A stretch of 64,000 nucleotides of DNA, from assembly GCF_013376415.1 (NCBI RefSeq), contig NZ_WYET01000004.1, forward strand, positions 1 to 64,000. Direction: 5' to 3'. Positions 24,802-33,755 of this stretch are shown one piece after another (positions within the stretch are counted from its first letter, which is position 1; each line of letters opens with the position of its first letter). Origin of the DNA: Flagellimonas chongwuensis (lineage in GTDB: Bacteria > Bacteroidota > Bacteroidia > Flavobacteriales > Flavobacteriaceae). The notes beneath the pieces were generated by a model, which saw only the letters and a list, made by a program, of their open reading frames with translations, was not told the origin of the DNA and ran no database searches. The translations under genes and the position numbers were made by a program.

Positions 24802-27579
24802 CTACAGCTTTTCCTTTACATATTTGGCCGTGTATGATTTTGTGTTTTTGATGATTTCTTCGGGAGTTCCTTCAACAATTAAATGACCTCCCTTTTCACC
24901 ACCTTCCAAACCAAGGTCGATGATGTAATCAGCACATTTGATGAGTTCTATATTGTGTTCGATTACAATTACGGAATGTCCTTTATCTATAAGTTCATCA
25001 AAAGACTTGAGCAATTTTTTGATGTCGTGGAAATGAAGTCCGGTCGTTGGCTCATCAAAAATGAACAATGCCTTTTCTTTGGTATGCCCTTTTACCAAAA
25101 ACGAGGCAAGTTTTATACGTTGGGCCTCACCACCAGAAAGAGTAGAGGAGGACTGCCCTAACGCAACATAACCTAATCCGACATCTTGCAAAGGTTTTAA
25201 CTTGTTTACGATTTTGTCTTGTTGGTGGATGGAAAAGTGTTCAACGGCATCATCAATGGTCATGTTAAGGATGTCGTCAATGTTCTTTCCTTCAAACTGT
25301 ACTTCGAGAATGTCCTTTTTGAAACGTTTCCCATTACAAGCATCACACTCCAAATGCACGTCGGCCATAAATTGCATCTCAACGGTAATCTCGCCTTCAC
25401 CCTTACATTTTTCACAACGCCCCCCATCAACATTAAAAGAAAAATGTTTGGCCTGATAACCTCTTAGTTTGCTTAACCTCTGTGAAGCGAACAAGCTTCG
25501 GATATCATCGTAGGCCTTTATATAGGTAACGGGGTTGGACCGTGATGAACGGCCAATCGGATTCTGGTCCACAAACTCCACATGTTTGATGTGGGCATAC
25601 TTGCCTTCCATTGCCGAAAATTGACCTGCTTTTTCTCCATACCCCCCCGTTTCCTTTAATATGGATGGATACAGAATTTTTCTGACCAAGGTACTTTTTC
25701 CGCTCCCTGATACTCCTGTGATTACCGTAAGCACATTCAGAGGAAAGGTAACATCTATATTTTTAAGGTTGTTTTCGCGGGCTCCCTTAATTTGAATATA
25801 ATGTTTGGAATTTCTACGCTCTTTCGGAACTGGAATTTCCATAGTTCCGTTAAGGTAAGATGCTGTTAGTGAATCCGATTTAAGGATAGTTTCCCAATTT
25901 CCCGTGGCCACTACGTTTCCGCCCAAGGTTCCTGCTTCTGGACCAATGTCAATAATTTCATCGGCAGCCTTCATAATGTCTTCATCATGTTCTACCACAA
26001 TCACGGTGTTGCCCAGGTCACGAAGGGATTTTAAGACCTCAATCAAATTTTCGGTGTCCCGTGGGTGCAATCCAATACTGGGTTCATCCAAAATATACAT
26101 AGAACCGACCAAGCTGCTTCCTAACGATGTGGCCAAATTGATACGTTGGCTTTCCCCACCGGAAAGTGTGTTGGACTTTCTATTCAAGGTGAGATAGCTA
26201 AGACCTACTTTGTCCAAAAATTCCAAACGCGTTGTGATTTCCTTCAAAAGTCGGTTTGCTATGGCAGCATCATGTTCGGATAGTTGTAGTTCTTCAAAGA
26301 ACGGAGTCAATTGATCAATAGGTAGTTCAATCAAATCTGAAATGGATTTGCCACCTACCTTTACGTAATCGGCCTCTTTGCGTAATCGCTTTCCTTTACA
26401 TACGGTGCACTTGGTTTTACCACGGTAACGGGAAAGCATTACCCTGTTCTGTATCTTATAGCTTTTCTCCTCCAGTTGTTCAAAGAACTTGTGGATTCCT
26501 ATAAAATATTGGTTTCCGTCCCAGACCAATTGTTTTTGTTCTTCGGAAAGTTCGAACCAAGGTTTATGGATGGGAAAGTCAAACTTATAGGCCGAATTCA
26601 CCAACTGGTCGCGGTACCAACTCATGCTTTCGCCACGCCACGGAAAAACGGCATTTTCATAGACAGATAGTGCCGTGTTGGGAATCACCAAATCTTCATC
26701 AATACCGATTACATCCCCGTAGCCTTCACATTTGGGGCAAGCTCCGTATGGATTATTGAAACTGAACAGGTGAACGTTCGGTTCCAAAAACTTCATTCCA
26801 TCCAGCTCAAACTGGTTACTGAACGCTTTTATCTCGTTAGTTTTAAGGTTCTCGATGGCACACTGGCCCTTTCCTTCAAAAAAAGCATTGTCAACGGCAT
26901 TGGCCAAGCGGTTGTAGAAATCTTCATCATCCTTTACAATGATACGATCCACAACAAGGTCGAATTCCCTTCCTATATCTTCGGGAGCTTGGTCGATTCT
27001 AATAACTTCTCCGTTGTATTTGATACGCGCATACCCTTGCTTGGAGAAGAGTTCCAACGATTTTAGCGGTTCCCGTTCTTCAGAAATAACGATAGGCGCC
27101 AACAATAGGAGCTTGTCCCTTTCGTTAAGTTCTTTTATATGATTAATGACATCGGTAACCGTATGCTTCTTTACTTCCTTGCCAGAAATAGGGGATATGG
27201 TCTTCCCGATTCTAGCATACAACAACTTTAGATAGTCATATATTTCTGTTGTGGTCCCGACCGTAGATCGTGGGTTGGTGGAATTTACTTTTTGTTCAAT
27301 GGCAATGGCGGGGGCTATACCTTTAATATAGTCCACCTTTGGTTTGTCCAATTTTCCCAAAAACTGTCGTGCATAGGAGGAAAGGCTCTCCACATACCTA
27401 CGCTGGCCTTCGGCATATAAAGTATCAAAAGCCAAACTGGATTTTCCTGAACCCGATAAACCTGTGATAACCACCAACTTGTTTCTTGGGATGACCACAT
27501 CTATGTCTTTAAGGTTATGCAGTTTGGCACCTTTTATGATAATATTCTGCTTGGGATCTACGTTTATATTGATTGCCAT
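24802..27579 (-). CDS. uvrA: Excinuclease ABC subunit A (925 aa)
   Basis: Damage-recognition ATPase of nucleotide excision repair, working with UvrB and UvrC. Two ABC modules are seen: Walker A GLSGSGKSSLAF near residue 40 and GVSGSGKSTLVR near 630, with signatures LSGGESQRINLA near 475 and LSGGEAQRIKLA near 830. Zinc-binding Cys pairs occur at CPKCEGYG, CTVCKGKR and CEKCKGEGE...CDACNGKR. Length matches standard UvrA. Monocistronic; a -7-like box (TATCTTTG on the minus strand, 27605-27598) lies 19 bases before the ATG. Organisms of this group often carry a second UvrA, so paralogue assignment is open. Confidence 0.97.
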   Translation of the reverse strand: MAININVDPKQNIIIKGAKLHNLKDIDVVIPRNKLVVITGLSGSGKSSLAFDTLYAEGQRRYVESLSSYARQFLGKLDKPKVDYIKGIAPAIAIEQKVNSTNPRSTVGTTTEIYDYLKLLYARIGKTISPISGKEVKKHTVTDVINHIKELNERDKLLLLAPIVISEEREPLKSLELFSKQGYARIKYNGEVIRIDQAPEDIGREFDLVVDRIIVKDDEDFYNRLANAVDNAFFEGKGQCAIENLKTNEIKAFSNQFELDGMKFLEPNVHLFSFNNPYGACPKCEGYGDVIGIDEDLVIPNTALSVYENAVFPWRGESMSWYRDQLVNSAYKFDFPIHKPWFELSEEQKQLVWDGNQYFIGIHKFFEQLEEKSYKIQNRVMLSRYRGKTKCTVCKGKRLRKEADYVKVGGKSISDLIELPIDQLTPFFEELQLSEHDAAIANRLLKEITTRLEFLDKVGLSYLTLNRKSNTLSGGESQRINLATSLGSSLVGSMYILDEPSIGLHPRDTENLIEVLKSLRDLGNTVIVVEHDEDIMKAADEIIDIGPEAGTLGGNVVATGNWETILKSDSLTASYLNGTMEIPVPKERRNSKHYIQIKGARENNLKNIDVTFPLNVLTVITGVSGSGKSTLVRKILYPSILKETGGYGEKAGQFSAMEGKYAHIKHVEFVDQNPIGRSSRSNPVTYIKAYDDIRSLFASQRLSKLRGYQAKHFSFNVDGGRCEKCKGEGEITVEMQFMADVHLECDACNGKRFKKDILEVQFEGKNIDDILNMTIDDAVEHFSIHQQDKIVNKLKPLQDVGLGYVALGQSSSTLSGGEAQRIKLASFLVKGHTKEKALFIFDEPTTGLHFHDIKKLLKSFDELIDKGHSVIVIEHNIELIKCADYIIDLGLEGGEKGGHLIVEGTPEEIIKNTKSYTAKYVKEKL

Positions 27580-27831
27580 TCGTTAAAATTAGGGTCTCAA
27601 AGATACGATACGCCACACTTAATACGTATATTGCATCAGTTAACATATAAAAATCGTCAACTCACAACATAGATTTTTAGATCGCCTAGCTATTTATCTA
27701 TATTTGAAGTGTAATTAAAATCCTGATAGGCCTATACAGAATAATTACTTTTTAAAGATTAAAAACTGAATAACTAAAGTCTTTCTTGGTAAAGGGAGGA
27801 CTGTGATTTTAACCCAAAAAAAGTAATTTGT

Positions 27832-28416
27832 ATGGAACAGCTACAGATTAATGACTCGATTTTAGTAAAGAACTACATTGACGGAGACGAGAAGGCTCTT
27901 GAAATTCTTATCAACAGGCACAACCAAAGAATCACCAGCTTTATTTATAGCAAAGTATTGGACAGAGATGTCGCAGAGGACATTTTCCAAGATACCTTTA
28001 TCAAGGTTATCAAAACTTTGAAGAAAGGAAGATACAGCGAAGAGGGTAAATTTCTACCTTGGGTGATGCGTATTGCGCACAACTTGGTGATAGACCACTT
28101 CCGCAAGAACAAAAGAATGCCCAAATTCGAGGGCAGTGATGACTTCAATATCTTTTCTGTTATCCATGACGAAAAGTTGAATGCTGAAAAGCAAATCATC
28201 AAAGATCAAATCGAAAGCGACCTTACCCTTTTGATAGATGAGTTGCCAGACGACCAAAGAGAAGTATTGATCATGCGTATTTACAAGGATATGAGCTTTA
28301 AAGAAATATCCGAAAACACAAACGTTAGCATTAATACGGCTTTGGGAAGAATGCGATATGCCCTTATCAACCTAAGAAAGATTGTAGAGCGCAAGAATAT
28401 CGTTTTAACGAATTAA
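27832..28416 (+). CDS. ECF-type RNA polymerase sigma factor (194 aa)
   Basis: Sigma-70 family, group 4. Region 2 covers about residues 25-95 (VAEDIFQDTFIKVIKTL, FLPWVMRIAHNLVIDHFRKN); region 4 with its helix-turn-helix covers about 130-185 (LPDDQREVLIMRIYKDMSFK, VSINTALGRMRYALINLRK). Region 3 is absent, as expected. No anti-sigma factor gene with a membrane span follows; instead a 47-codon gene lies 77 bases downstream, before a terminator. This suggests regulation by another route or that the small protein has that role. The target promoters are unknown. Confidence 0.93.
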   Translation: MEQLQINDSILVKNYIDGDEKALEILINRHNQRITSFIYSKVLDRDVAEDIFQDTFIKVIKTLKKGRYSEEGKFLPWVMRIAHNLVIDHFRKNKRMPKFEGSDDFNIFSVIHDEKLNAEKQIIKDQIESDLTLLIDELPDDQREVLIMRIYKDMSFKEISENTNVSINTALGRMRYALINLRKIVERKNIVLTN

Positions 28417-28493
28417 TCGAGCATTACGTCGAAGCCTGCAATATTTCCAATCTAGCGCCGTTATACTATGGAAACAATTACTTACGCTAGAAT

Positions 28494-28637
28494 ATGGAAA
28501 ACATTTACTCTGAAGAACAAAAATCCGTAAAAACGGTAAAAGCGAGCCAGAAAACTGTTGATTTCTTACTTAGCTTTTCAAAATCGATTCATGTAGTTGA
28601 CTACAAGAAACACCAGTTTGAAGTAACATTAAATTAA
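28494..28637 (+). CDS. Small protein downstream of sigma factor (47 aa)
   Basis: A 47-codon ORF starts at the ATG at 28494 (MENIYSEEQKSVKT) and ends VTLN, 23 bases before a strong terminator. The sequence is plausible protein: amphipathic middle (TVDFLLSFSKSIHVVDYKKH) and no membrane span. I recall similar short proteins after sigma factors in other flavobacteria but cannot confirm it. An alternative out-of-frame ATG at 28468 gives only 20 codons. Cotranscribed with the sigma factor, so an anti-sigma or feedback role is possible but not shown. Confidence 0.6.
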   Translation: MENIYSEEQKSVKTVKASQKTVDFLLSFSKSIHVVDYKKHQFEVTLN

Positions 28638-28660
28638 TTTAAGGATCAAACTGACGAAAA

Positions 28661-28690
28661 GAGCCGCAATTAGCGGCTCTTTTTGTTTTT
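28661..28690 (+). terminator. Rho-independent terminator after the sigma factor unit
   Basis: Arms GAGCCGC (28661-28667) and GCGGCTC (28673-28679) are followed by TTTTTTGTTTTT. The right arm and T run overlap the 3' end of the convergent endonuclease III gene. Confidence 0.88.
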
Positions 28691-29332
28691 ATAATATTCG
28701 TTGATCACGGTTTTTCTCCCAATCGTCTTGGTGATAATGTCCTTTTCCAAATCCCAACCCCTAGCTGGGGAATATTCACGGCCGTACCAAATAATTTGAA
28801 GGTGCAATCTATTCCAGATTTCCTCAGGGAACAATCGCTTGGCATCGCGCTCCGTTTGGACCACATTTTTTCCGTTGCTGAAACCCCAGCGGTACATCAA
28901 CCTATGAATATGGGTGTCCACAGGAAAGGCAGGGATTCCAAAAGCTTGGGAAACCACGACACTTGCGGTTTTATGTCCCACGGCAGGCAACTCTTCCAAC
29001 AGGGAAATATTTCTTGGAACTTCCCCATTATATTTTTCTATCAAAATTTTTGAAAGTCCATAAATTCCCTTCGATTTCATAGGGGAGAGGCCCACAGGTT
29101 TAATAATTTCCCGGATTTCCTCTTCCGTAAGTTTTACCATATCAAAGGGGTTGTCTGCCTTAGCAAATAATAAGGGTGTGATCTGATTTACCCGAACGTC
29201 AGTACTTTGGGCCGATAACAATACGGCAATCAATAAGGTATACGGATCTTTATGATCTAATGGAATCGGTATGGTGGGATAAAGTTCATCCAGGGTTTTG
29301 ACCGTGAATTCAACCTTTTCTTGTTTGGTCAT
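28670..29332 (-). CDS. nth: Endonuclease III-family DNA glycosylase without Fe-S cysteines (220 aa)
   Basis: Base-excision repair glycosylase/AP lyase of the HhH-GPD superfamily. The helix-hairpin-helix LPAVGHKTASVV at about 112-123 carries the catalytic Lys, and PVDTHIHRL at about 135-143 the catalytic Asp. Substrate pocket motif LLSAQSTDVRVN is present at about 39-50. The four Cys that bind the 4Fe-4S cluster in Escherichia coli Nth are absent: the matching stretch reads YGREYSPARGWDLEKDI. The enzyme therefore belongs to a cluster-less version. Single gene convergent with the sigma factor unit; its end overlaps the terminator. Confidence 0.92.
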   Translation of the reverse strand: MTKQEKVEFTVKTLDELYPTIPIPLDHKDPYTLLIAVLLSAQSTDVRVNQITPLLFAKADNPFDMVKLTEEEIREIIKPVGLSPMKSKGIYGLSKILIEKYNGEVPRNISLLEELPAVGHKTASVVVSQAFGIPAFPVDTHIHRLMYRWGFSNGKNVVQTERDAKRLFPEEIWNRLHLQIIWYGREYSPARGWDLEKDIITKTIGRKTVINEYYKNKKSR

Positions 29333-29347
29333 ATTTGTTTAACTTTG
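29321..29347 (+). promoter_or_regulatory. Bacteroidota-type promoter for bcp
   Basis: TTG at 29321-29323 and TAACTTTG at 29340-29347, 16 bases apart, fit the -33/-7 pattern with a short spacer. Transcription would start near 29354, about 34 bases before the ATG. Confidence 0.45.
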
Positions 29348-29387
29348 TTGATGTAAATATTAAACATTTAATTCAAGAGCAACGCAC

Positions 29388-29840
29388 ATGAATATGTTAA
29401 AAGTAGGAGATAAAGTACCTGATTTTTCAGCAAAAGACCAAGACGGGAACACAATTAATCTAAGTGATTACAAAGGAAAAAAACTAGTGGTGTTTTTCTA
29501 TCCAAAAGCGAATACCCCGGGCTGTACGGCAGAAGCCTGTAATCTCCGCGATAATTATAAGGAATTACAAGCGCAAGGCTATGAACTTTTGGGGGTAAGT
29601 GCTGATTCTGAAAAAAAACAATCAAATTTTAAGAATAAATACGAATTTCCATTTCCTTTATTGGCTGATGAAGATCATACGGTAATCAACACATTTGGTG
29701 TATGGGGACCCAAAAAATTTATGGGAAGGGAATATGATGGTATTCACCGAACCACTTTTGTTGTTGATGGCGATGGCAAAGTGGAAAATGTAATCGAGAA
29801 AGTAAAGACCAAAGATCATGCTGCACAGATATTGGCTTAA
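29388..29840 (+). CDS. bcp: Thioredoxin-dependent thiol peroxidase, Bcp/PrxQ type (150 aa)
   Basis: Peroxiredoxin reducing H2O2 and organic peroxides in the cytoplasm. The thioredoxin-like fold begins VGDKVPDFSAKDQDG. The peroxidatic Cys lies in PKANTPGCTAEAC at about residues 42-54, with the second Cys five residues later, the atypical 2-Cys spacing of the PrxQ subfamily. C-terminal FGVWGPKKFMGREYDGIHRT is also typical. Full length for the family. The Met at 29388 is used; the Met two codons on is an alternative. Flanked by its own promoter-like boxes and a bidirectional terminator. Confidence 0.95.
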   Translation: MNMLKVGDKVPDFSAKDQDGNTINLSDYKGKKLVVFFYPKANTPGCTAEACNLRDNYKELQAQGYELLGVSADSEKKQSNFKNKYEFPFPLLADEDHTVINTFGVWGPKKFMGREYDGIHRTTFVVDGDGKVENVIEKVKTKDHAAQILA

Positions 29841-29871
29841 AAAACGAACTAGATATGACATTTTAAAAACT

Positions 29872-29899
29872 AAAAAGGCGCTAATATAGCGCCTTTTTT
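29872..29899. terminator. Bidirectional terminator between bcp and the 485-aa protein gene
   Basis: GGCGCT (29877-29882) and AGCGCC (29888-29893) form the stem, with five A before and seven T after it, so it can end transcription from both converging genes. Confidence 0.85.
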
Positions 29900-31356
29900 T
29901 ATTCTTTCTCTTCCAGAACTTTTCTAGTGAACAGGTTCTTTTCTTTGATGGTTTCAGCAATACCCTCTGGTAATTCCTTTTCCCAGCCTTCATCTTTATT
30001 GATGATTTTCTTGAGCACATCCCTTGAGAAAATATGCAACACATCAGGATCGTAGTCGATAATATCCATCACCTTACCATTGTACTTGAAGAACTTGTAC
30101 AATTCCTTCATCCTCGGGTGAACCTTTACGTTGTTGCTGGTCAGCACTTGTCCAGTTTCGGGATCTTTCATGGGGTATAGGTAAACCTTTAAATCCTTAA
30201 AGAACAATTTACCAAATGCCTCCAAAATACCACCACTCAAGTGACGATAGTATTTTTCATCAAATACATCCACCAAGTTGTTGACACCCATGGTCAATCC
30301 AATCTTGGCCTTGGTATAGTTGTTAAAGTATTCTACAAGTTTGTAGTACTCTTGGAACTTGGAAATCAGTACCGTGTGGCCCAAAGAGCAAAGTAGCTCG
30401 GCGCGGTCCATAAAATCCTGTTCATCAATTTCGCCTGCCGCCTTTAGGTTGGATAATGTTATCTCGAACACCACAATGGCATTTTCCATATCCACCGTCT
30501 GCTCCCGCACAAAAATATCGTAGGACTTCTGGAACATGTCCATGTTCACCTTGGTAACCGGTCTAAAACTTCCGCGGAGCGCCAAGATGTTCTTTTTGTA
30601 AAGTACGGCTGCCGGTAATAGGTTATTGCCATCAGGTCCGAACATCACTGCATCCGTCATATCGTTTTTAATAAGCTGAAGGCTCATCAAACGGTTATCG
30701 ACATCGGCAAAATTGGGTCCTGTAAAGTTGATCATATCAATCTCCAACGTATCGTGGTCGATATGATCATAAAGGTATTTTAAAAGCTTTCTTGGTTTGT
30801 GGAACTTGAAAAATGCTCCGTAAATCAGGTTAACACCAAGTATCCCCAATGTTTCTTGCTGTAATCTGGCTTCATTTTGCTTAAAACGGATGTGGAGCAC
30901 AATTTCATCATACTCTTTTTGATCGGGATCCAATTGAAAACGCAATCCAACCCATCCATGTCCTTTATATCTTTTGGAAAAATCGATGGTGGCAACCGTA
31001 TTGGCGTAGCTAAAAAATAGATAGTCCGGGTTGCTGTCCCTGCTTATCCGCTCTTCGACCAACCGCATTTCGTGGTCCAGCATTTTCTTTAAACGGGATT
31101 GGGTAACGTAGCGACCATCTTCCTCAATACCATAAATCGCATCACTAAAGGATTTGTCGTAAGCACTCATCGCTTTTGCAATGGTCCCAGAGGCTCCACC
31201 GGCCCTAAAAAAATGCCTAGCGGTTTCCTGTCCTGCGCCAATTTCGGCAAAGGTTCCGTAAATATCACGGTTTAAGTTTATCCTAAGGGTTTTGGCCTTT
31301 ATGGAAGGAATATTTTCAAAAGCATTTTCTTTGCTTGGTACGGTAGGCATATCCAA
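29899..31356 (-). CDS. Large conserved-looking protein of unknown function (485 aa)
   Basis: Not recognised. It is a soluble protein without signal peptide or membrane span. Notable stretches: RDIYGTFAEIGAGQETARHF near 30-49, FFSYANTVATIDFSKRYKGH near 118-137, NLIYGAFFKFHKPRKLLKYL, and LSGGILEAFGKLFFKDLKVY near 370. The Glu-Ile-Gly-Ala-Gly-Gln segment looks like a ligand-binding turn. The long, even composition and intact frame show a real gene, probably an enzyme with a nucleotide or cofactor substrate, but I see no named motif. Divergent from the metallo-hydrolase gene; TAACTTTG on the minus strand (31378-31371) lies 15 bases before its ATG. Confidence 0.7.
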   Translation of the reverse strand: MDMPTVPSKENAFENIPSIKAKTLRINLNRDIYGTFAEIGAGQETARHFFRAGGASGTIAKAMSAYDKSFSDAIYGIEEDGRYVTQSRLKKMLDHEMRLVEERISRDSNPDYLFFSYANTVATIDFSKRYKGHGWVGLRFQLDPDQKEYDEIVLHIRFKQNEARLQQETLGILGVNLIYGAFFKFHKPRKLLKYLYDHIDHDTLEIDMINFTGPNFADVDNRLMSLQLIKNDMTDAVMFGPDGNNLLPAAVLYKKNILALRGSFRPVTKVNMDMFQKSYDIFVREQTVDMENAIVVFEITLSNLKAAGEIDEQDFMDRAELLCSLGHTVLISKFQEYYKLVEYFNNYTKAKIGLTMGVNNLVDVFDEKYYRHLSGGILEAFGKLFFKDLKVYLYPMKDPETGQVLTSNNVKVHPRMKELYKFFKYNGKVMDIIDYDPDVLHIFSRDVLKKIINKDEGWEKELPEGIAETIKEKNLFTRKVLEEKE

Positions 31357-31426
31357 TTTTTAAGATGAAACAAAGTTACACTCTTCAATCAATCTATTAA
31401 ATAAATAAGTTATAATTTTGAAATTA

Positions 31427-32203
31427 ATGGATGATCAGATGACCATTACTTTTTTGGGAACGGGAACTTCGCAGGGGATTCCTGTAATCGGGAGCAATCA
31501 TCCCGTTTGCCTGAGCAAAGACCCCAAGGATAAAAGACTACGTGTTTCCGTATTGATTTCATGGAACAACTACAATTATGTGATTGATTGTGGTCCTGAT
31601 TTTAGGCAACAAATGTTGGCCAATCCAATAGATAAATTGGATGGTATTTTGTTTACCCACGAACATGCGGACCATACTGCGGGAATGGACGATATCCGTC
31701 CTTTTTTCTTTCGACAGGGTGATATCCCTATTTATGGGCACCAAAGGGTGATTCAATCCTTAAAAAAGAGGTTCGATTATATTTTTGCCGATGAAGACCG
31801 ATACCCCGGAGCTCCTGCTGTTCAGGTTAATGAAGTCGACAAAAACACCAAAATCCCATTAGGGAATTTGGATGTGGTTCCCATTGAGGCCTTCCATAAC
31901 AGATTACAGGTGTTCGGTTACCGTTTCGGAGAATTTATTTATATGACCGATGTGAAACGGGTAGAGGAAGAAGAGATAAAAAAAATGAAGGGAGCCAAAG
32001 TATTGGTGATAAACGCACTGCGAATCGAACCACATCATTCACATTTTAATTTGGAAGAGGCTCTGGAGTTTGCAGAAAAGGTAGGGGCGGAGCAAACCTA
32101 TTTTACGCATATCAGCGCTTTGTTGGGATTTCATGAAGAAGTGGAAAAAAGTCTCCCCAAAAACATACATTTGGCCTACGATAACCTACGAATCAAAATT
32201 TAG
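31427..32203 (+). CDS. MBL-fold metallo-hydrolase, PhnP-like phosphodiesterase type (258 aa)
   Basis: Metallo-beta-lactamase fold. Opening FLGTGTSQGIPVIGSNHPVC is typical of the PhnP / tRNase Z-like branch. The metal site HEHADHTAGMDDIRPF is at about residues 77-92, with further ligands in IYMTDVKRV and the C-terminal HHSHFN. PhnP hydrolyses cyclic phosphodiesters; the substrate here is unknown. The TTG at 31418 is rejected. A -7 box TAATTTTG (31413-31420) predicts transcription beginning near 31427, so the ATG at 31439 (MTITFLGTG) may be the true start. Six bases separate it from the next gene, a probable operon. Confidence 0.87.
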   Translation: MDDQMTITFLGTGTSQGIPVIGSNHPVCLSKDPKDKRLRVSVLISWNNYNYVIDCGPDFRQQMLANPIDKLDGILFTHEHADHTAGMDDIRPFFFRQGDIPIYGHQRVIQSLKKRFDYIFADEDRYPGAPAVQVNEVDKNTKIPLGNLDVVPIEAFHNRLQVFGYRFGEFIYMTDVKRVEEEEIKKMKGAKVLVINALRIEPHHSHFNLEEALEFAEKVGAEQTYFTHISALLGFHEEVEKSLPKNIHLAYDNLRIKI

Positions 32204-32208
32204 ATGTA

Positions 32209-32706
32209 ATGAAAAAAAATATATTCCTATACCTATTTGTTTTCGCTGCCCTATTGGCGCTTTTCCAATTTGTAACGGGAAACAATATGCAAAAGACATT
32301 GACTTCTGATATAAAGCAACTCAAAGAAGAGGTTGTACAGTTGGAGGATTCTCTGCAGACCATGCACCTAAAGGTATTGGACATGCAATACTTTACTTTG
32401 GAGAACAATGACGATGCTTTGGCATATTACGAACACCTAAACCTTGAAAATCCTTCGCTATATATTCAGGATAAGTTATTGGAAACTAATGAGGGAAAAG
32501 GTGATAATCCATTGATACCTTACGAGGGCATGGAGAGTGATTTTAAAATCAATAAAATCAAAGTATTGAACCATAAATGGATTCTGGCCGATTTTTCCGA
32601 TGGTAAATATTGGGGCGACATAATCATAAAGTATGAACTAAAGGATAATCTTAGCGTTGACTTTACACTGGTGGAACATTTGCTCTATGCCCCGCAGGAG
32701 TATTAA
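32209..32706 (+). CDS. Membrane-anchored protein with short coiled coil, unknown function (165 aa)
   Basis: One N-terminal hydrophobic segment (IFLYLFVFAALLALFQFV) anchors the protein. Next comes a Leu/Lys/Glu heptad stretch at about 28-55 (DIKQLKEEVVQLEDSLQTM) that should form a coiled coil. The remaining 105 residues form a compact alpha/beta domain ending HLLYAPQEY. The soluble part most likely faces the periplasm. No family recognised. It lies 6 bases after the metallo-hydrolase gene and is probably cotranscribed. No obvious terminator follows before the convergent esterase gene. Confidence 0.7.
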   Translation: MKKNIFLYLFVFAALLALFQFVTGNNMQKTLTSDIKQLKEEVVQLEDSLQTMHLKVLDMQYFTLENNDDALAYYEHLNLENPSLYIQDKLLETNEGKGDNPLIPYEGMESDFKINKIKVLNHKWILADFSDGKYWGDIIIKYELKDNLSVDFTLVEHLLYAPQEY

Positions 32707-32759
32707 ATAATAGGTAAAAGGTAAAGGGTGGTAAAAACTGAATAGAGATTATAGTTTAA

Positions 32760-33419
32760 TTAAATATGTTTCTCCAACCATTTTTTGAACGAGAAAAAAT
32801 TCTGTTGGGAAACACCATGCCCCACAGGAAACTCCTCATATATCGTTGGAATGTTCAGTTTTTCCAAGAAATCTGGCGACTTTTGGGCCCATTCCAAAGG
32901 AATGACCTGGTCTACTTGCCCATGTGAAGCATAGAAATTTAGCTTGCTATGGTCTTTTTGGGCATAATCATCAACCAAAATGTTTTCATTGATATATCCG
33001 CTCAATGCGATAACATTCTTCACTTTTTCAGGGTAAGACAATGCTACGGAATAACTCAGAATGGTTCCTTGACTGAACCCTAAAAGGGTAATATTTTCTT
33101 TATCAAGGTTGTAAGCTTCAATGGCCTCATCTATAAACGCAACAATCTTTTCCCTAGATTCTTTGGCCTGTTCATCATCGCTCCACTTACCCTGTTCAGC
33201 ATCAAAATTGATGGCATACCACGCATATCCAAAAGGCTCAAGGTTATAGGGTGCCCTAACGGAAATCACCATTAATTCCTCTGGAAGTTCAGAAGCGAAA
33301 GAGAATAGGTCCTCTTCATTACTACCATAACCATGGAACATAAAAAGTGCCGGAATTTCACCTGAATCTTTGGAAGAAGGTCTAAGCAAATATTCTAATG
33401 ATAAGGTTTTAAGGGACAT
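32760..33419 (-). CDS. Alpha/beta hydrolase, carboxylesterase/phospholipase type (219 aa)
   Basis: Serine hydrolase of the YpfH/carboxylesterase family. It has the oxyanion-hole region MFHGYGSNEEDL at about 27-38, nucleophile elbow GFSQG near 119, an Asp in SHGQVDQVIPLEW near 181, and the catalytic His in VGHGVSQQ near 203. Full length, no signal peptide, so cytoplasmic. Physiological ester unknown. Last gene of the minus-strand set BatA-like - dihydroorotase-like - DUF4870-like - esterase; 9 bases separate it from the preceding gene. Confidence 0.9.
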   Translation of the reverse strand: MSLKTLSLEYLLRPSSKDSGEIPALFMFHGYGSNEEDLFSFASELPEELMVISVRAPYNLEPFGYAWYAINFDAEQGKWSDDEQAKESREKIVAFIDEAIEAYNLDKENITLLGFSQGTILSYSVALSYPEKVKNVIALSGYINENILVDDYAQKDHSKLNFYASHGQVDQVIPLEWAQKSPDFLEKLNIPTIYEEFPVGHGVSQQNFFSFKKWLEKHI

Positions 33420-33428
33420 GTTGTTGGT

Positions 33429-33755
33429 TTAAGATATGAATGTGAACCATTTTTGAAAATACTTTCCCGCTAGAGGCAAAGGTTTCATGCTGCCATTGAG
33501 TGCTTGCAAAAAGCCAAAAATCCAAATCACAAAATAAAAGAGATAGACTGGAACGGCTAAATATGCGTAGCCCGCATAGGTCATTAAAATGGCCAGGGCA
33601 TGAAAAAGGACATGTATGCCAAAGGCCTGCCTAATATGGAAACGGGCATATTCATTTTTTTCTTCAATGTTCATGGTGATGGCAATTAAGCAGCCAACAA
33701 TGGTAATGTATGCCACTACGGCGGTTGTCTTCCCTGGGGCGGATGCGTCGCTCAT
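33429..33755 (-). CDS. DUF4870 / Tic20-like small membrane protein (108 aa)
   Basis: Three to four hydrophobic segments (VVAYITIVGCLIAITMN, AFGIHVLFHALAILMTYAGY, VYLFYFVIWIFGFLQAL). The YARFHIRQAFGIHV block between the first two is the hallmark of DUF4870 proteins, which resemble the Tic20 fold. Function unknown. Its ATG overlaps the stop of the dihydroorotase-like gene by one base (TAATG), so the pair is probably translationally coupled. Confidence 0.8.
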   Translation of the reverse strand: MSDASAPGKTTAVVAYITIVGCLIAITMNIEEKNEYARFHIRQAFGIHVLFHALAILMTYAGYAYLAVPVYLFYFVIWIFGFLQALNGSMKPLPLAGKYFQKWFTFIS

